Made by a program: the position numbers and the translations under genes
Part shown: one piece after another, positions 46,570 to 48,256 of the stretch
Layout of the letters: every line of letters begins with the position of its first letter
Position numbering within the stretch: position 1 is the first letter of the stretch
NCBI GenBank assembly: GCA_029239235.1
Contig: JAQZBD010000002.1
Coordinates: forward strand, 1 to 48,256
Reading direction: 5' to 3'
DNA from: Herbinix sp.
Lineage (GTDB): Bacteria > Bacillota > Clostridia > Lachnospirales > Lachnospiraceae
DNA length: 48,256 nt
Notes under the pieces: model-generated
The model's input: the letters and a program-made list of their open reading frames with translations, nothing else
What the model was told of the DNA's origin: nothing
Database searches by the model: none

Positions 46570-47208
46570 ATGAGATTAAGGAATATAAGGGGCTCCAGAG
46601 AAGTGGTTGCTGCTCATGATTATGTAGTTCAGGAGCCGGAGTCGTTAAAGGGTAAATGGAATACTCATTTTGACAATGATCATCCAATCCACGTAGAGAT
46701 CGGAATGGGTAAGGGGAAGTTTATTATGCAATTGGCAGAATTGAACCCCCAGATTAATTATATAGGAATTGAGAAGTACTCTAGTGTACTGTTACGTGCC
46801 TTGGAGAAAAGGAATGAGGTTGAACTGTCGAATCTATATTTTATAAGATTTGATGCGGAATATTTGAATGATATCTTTGCTCCCGAGGAGCTTTCCAGAG
46901 TTTATCTTAACTTTTCAGATCCCTGGCCGAAGGACCGCCATGCGAAAAGACGTCTTACCTCCAAGGAGTTTCTGAGTCGTTATAACCAATGCCTAAAGAG
47001 GGATGGGGAGGTTGCTTTTAAGACTGACAACCGCCCTCTATTCGAGTTCTCACTGGAAGAAGCAAAGCTGGCTGGTTGGGAGCTGAAGGATGTAACCTTT
47101 GATTTACACCATAGTGAGTACGCGATAGGAAATGTGATGACTGAGTATGAGGAGCGTTTTTCAGCACTTGGAAATCCGATTCATAGGCTGGTAACATACC
47201 GTAAGTAG
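46570..47208 (+). CDS. trmB: tRNA (guanine46-N7)-methyltransferase TrmB
   Basis: A 212-residue SAM-dependent enzyme forming m7G46 in the tRNA variable loop. The SAM motif is VEIGMGKGKFI at about 41-51; the substrate motif FSDPWPKDRHAKRRLT (about 114-129) and the C-terminal TEYEERFSALGNPIHRLV are diagnostic. The start at 46570 (MRLRNIRGSREVV) has GAGAGGT six bases upstream; a longer frame from 46537 lacks a site. Confidence 0.96.
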   Translation: MRLRNIRGSREVVAAHDYVVQEPESLKGKWNTHFDNDHPIHVEIGMGKGKFIMQLAELNPQINYIGIEKYSSVLLRALEKRNEVELSNLYFIRFDAEYLNDIFAPEELSRVYLNFSDPWPKDRHAKRRLTSKEFLSRYNQCLKRDGEVAFKTDNRPLFEFSLEEAKLAGWELKDVTFDLHHSEYAIGNVMTEYEERFSALGNPIHRLVTYRK

Positions 47209-47283
47209 TGAAAAGCGTGGGAATATTGGGACGAAAAGCATTCATTAATCATATGATAATAAAAAGAGCCAGGAAGGTCATCC

Positions 47284-47427
47284 ATGAAAAAAAGTTGGAA
47301 GAGCAAGGTGGCAAAAGTTACGGCTGGAAATCGTGAGCTGGATCGTAAGTTTATGAAGCTAAAATCCTCTTGGGATGAAGTGGAAGGCATACTTAGCAAA
47401 TCTGTGAAAAAGAAGAGAAAAAAGTAA
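47284..47427 (+). CDS. Small basic protein, 47 residues
   Basis: MKKSWKSKVAKVTAGNRELD followed by RKFMKLKSSWDEVEG and a Lys/Arg-rich end (SKSVKKKRKK). GGAAGG lies 8 nt before the ATG. The net charge is strongly positive, with a predicted single helix and no membrane segment. It follows trmB by 75 nt and ends before trxA. I do not recognise it; a nucleic-acid-binding or ribosome-associated role would fit the charge but is a guess. Confidence 0.6.
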   Translation: MKKSWKSKVAKVTAGNRELDRKFMKLKSSWDEVEGILSKSVKKKRKK

Positions 47428-47572
47428 AACCTCTTGTAAAAAAGGGCCTTCTGTTGTAATATTTCCTTGTAACGCACATAAAAGTAGTATTTCTCGAGAT
47501 ACTATAAACAATCGGATAAAATGGGTTATCAAAAAGTTAGATTTGAGCCCAGCTTAGAATGGAGGAAAACAG

Positions 47573-47890
47573 ATGGCTCTTCAATTTACAGATGCAAATT
47601 TTGAGAAGGATGTATTGGAATCAGATATTCCTGTATTAGTAGATTTTTATGCTGACTGGTGCGGCCCTTGTAAAATGGTTGCTCCTATTGTGGCAGAATT
47701 AGCAGATGAATATGAAGGTGTATTCAAAATCGGTAAGATAAATGTGGATGAAAACCAAGAGACAGCACAGAAATATCGTGTAATGTCAATCCCTACATTG
47801 ATCATATTCAAGAACGGAGCTGCAGTTGAAACTGTTGTGGGTGCTGTTCCAAAGAAATCATTACTGGATAAATTGGAATCCCATAAATAA
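47573..47890 (+). CDS. trxA: Thioredoxin
   Basis: A 105-residue thioredoxin fold protein with the redox motif WCGPC (C30, C33), followed by the cis-proline SIPT (VMSIPTLIIF) and the NVDEN strand. It reduces disulphides with thioredoxin reductase, which is not in the window. ATGGAGG lies 9 nt before the start. It is monocistronic with a terminator at 47931. Confidence 0.97.
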   Translation: MALQFTDANFEKDVLESDIPVLVDFYADWCGPCKMVAPIVAELADEYEGVFKIGKINVDENQETAQKYRVMSIPTLIIFKNGAAVETVVGAVPKKSLLDKLESHK

Positions 47891-47930
47891 TTTTGCAGGA
47901 ATAAAATGTAATTATCTATACAGACATAGT

Positions 47931-47958
47931 GAAAAAGCCCTGATTATAGGGCTTTTTC
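47931..47958. terminator. Terminator after trxA
   Basis: GAAAAAGCCCT (47931-47941) pairs perfectly with AGGGCTTTTTC (47948-47958), 6-nt loop, T run in the right arm. Confidence 0.9.
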
Positions 47959-48008
47959 ATAGCTAAAGTATAAAATGTGTATAATTTTAAAAAAAATAAA
48001 AAAAATGC

Positions 48009-48037
48009 TTGCAATTTGCTCTAGAATTATATATAAT
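48009..48037 (+). promoter_or_regulatory. Sigma-A promoter of tRNA-Lys
   Basis: TTGCAA (48009-48014), a 17-nt spacer and TATAAT (48032-48037), some 47 nt before the tRNA 5' end. Confidence 0.75.
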
Positions 48038-48084
48038 AATTTTTGCGTTCAGGAAATAAAAAAACGCAAAGCAAAAAAGAATAT

Positions 48085-48157
48085 GCGCTTCTAGCTCAGT
48101 TGGTAGAGCACCTGACTCTTAATCAGGGTGTCCAGGGTTCGAGCCCCTGGAGGCGCA
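48085..48157 (+). tRNA. tRNA-Lys (anticodon CUU)
   Basis: A 73-nt cloverleaf: acceptor GCGCTTC/GAGGCGC, D arm GCTCAGTTGGTAGAGC, anticodon loop ACTCTTAAT with CUU, T arm CCAGGGTTCGAGCCCCTGG. The discriminator is A and CCA is not encoded. Confidence 0.95.
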
Positions 48158-48256
48158 CTTGCAAAGTATCGGTTTGACAGACGTAGGAGCTGTTGGGTCG
48201 GTGCTTTTTTCTTGTGTTACTAAGGATTACAAACATGAAATCCAGAAAATTGCAGA

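Noticed and set aside
48158-48256. Sequence after tRNA-Lys searched for a terminator or second tRNA
   Set aside because: There is a T run near 48205 but no clear stem before it, and the window ends before any further gene can be judged.

Overview
The window looks like the replication-origin region of a low-GC anaerobic Firmicute, most likely a Lachnospiraceae (Clostridium cluster XIVa) relative such as Lachnoclostridium or Anaerocolumna. The support is the classical origin gene order, an AT-rich composition, strong GGAGG ribosome binding sites, a clostridial two-subunit class I fumarase, a bifunctional AdhE with Rex-type operators, and small families typical of Lachnospiraceae (RDAC-like, DUF4446, DUF3881). 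The species is an inference.

Layout. Positions 1-200 hold the promoter and leader of a leftward rRNA operon whose genes lie off the left edge. Leftward genes follow: an RDAC-like small protein, tRNA-Ser(GCU), fumarase beta and alpha, a 191-nt palindromic element, gyrA, gyrB with an unusual tandem-hairpin leader, recF, an S4-domain protein, dnaN and dnaA. The origin lies at about 12.25-12.43 kb (a DnaA-box cluster), with a second candidate origin element in the dnaA-dnaN gap (10.45-10.80 kb). To the right, genes run rightward: rpmH, rnpA, yidD, yidC, jag, mnmE, mnmG, rsmG, a GNAT acetyltransferase, a DegS/DegU-like two-component pair, parA, parB and a DUF4446 gene. Four perfect parS sites lie between 22.85 and 24.62 kb. 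Transcription therefore diverges from the origin, co-directional with replication; adhE and the D,D-carboxypeptidase gene are the main head-on exceptions.

From 26 to 35.6 kb come adhE (leftward, with three Rex-like operators around its promoter), then an HD-GYP protein, a DUF3881 protein, an EAL-CBS-GGDEF protein and a chemoreceptor: a cyclic-di-GMP and chemotaxis neighbourhood. A 43-residue membrane peptide gene and tRNA-Arg(CCU) follow. From 36.4 to 43.2 kb is a complete phosphate regulon, pstS-pstC-pstA-pstB-phoU-phoB-phoR, with Pho-box-like repeats before pstS, a stem-loop between pstS and pstC, and a consensus promoter before phoU. The right end carries a membrane coiled-coil protein with hexapeptide repeats, a D-alanyl-D-alanine carboxypeptidase, trmB, a 47-residue basic protein, trxA and tRNA-Lys(CUU).

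No CRISPR array, intact transposase, prophage or defence island was seen. The most unusual signals are regulatory: the 28-nt repeated hairpins carrying Shine-Dalgarno-like arms before gyrB, the three Rex sites before adhE, the helically phased 11-bp repeats between dnaA and dnaN, and the large palindrome between gyrA and fumA.
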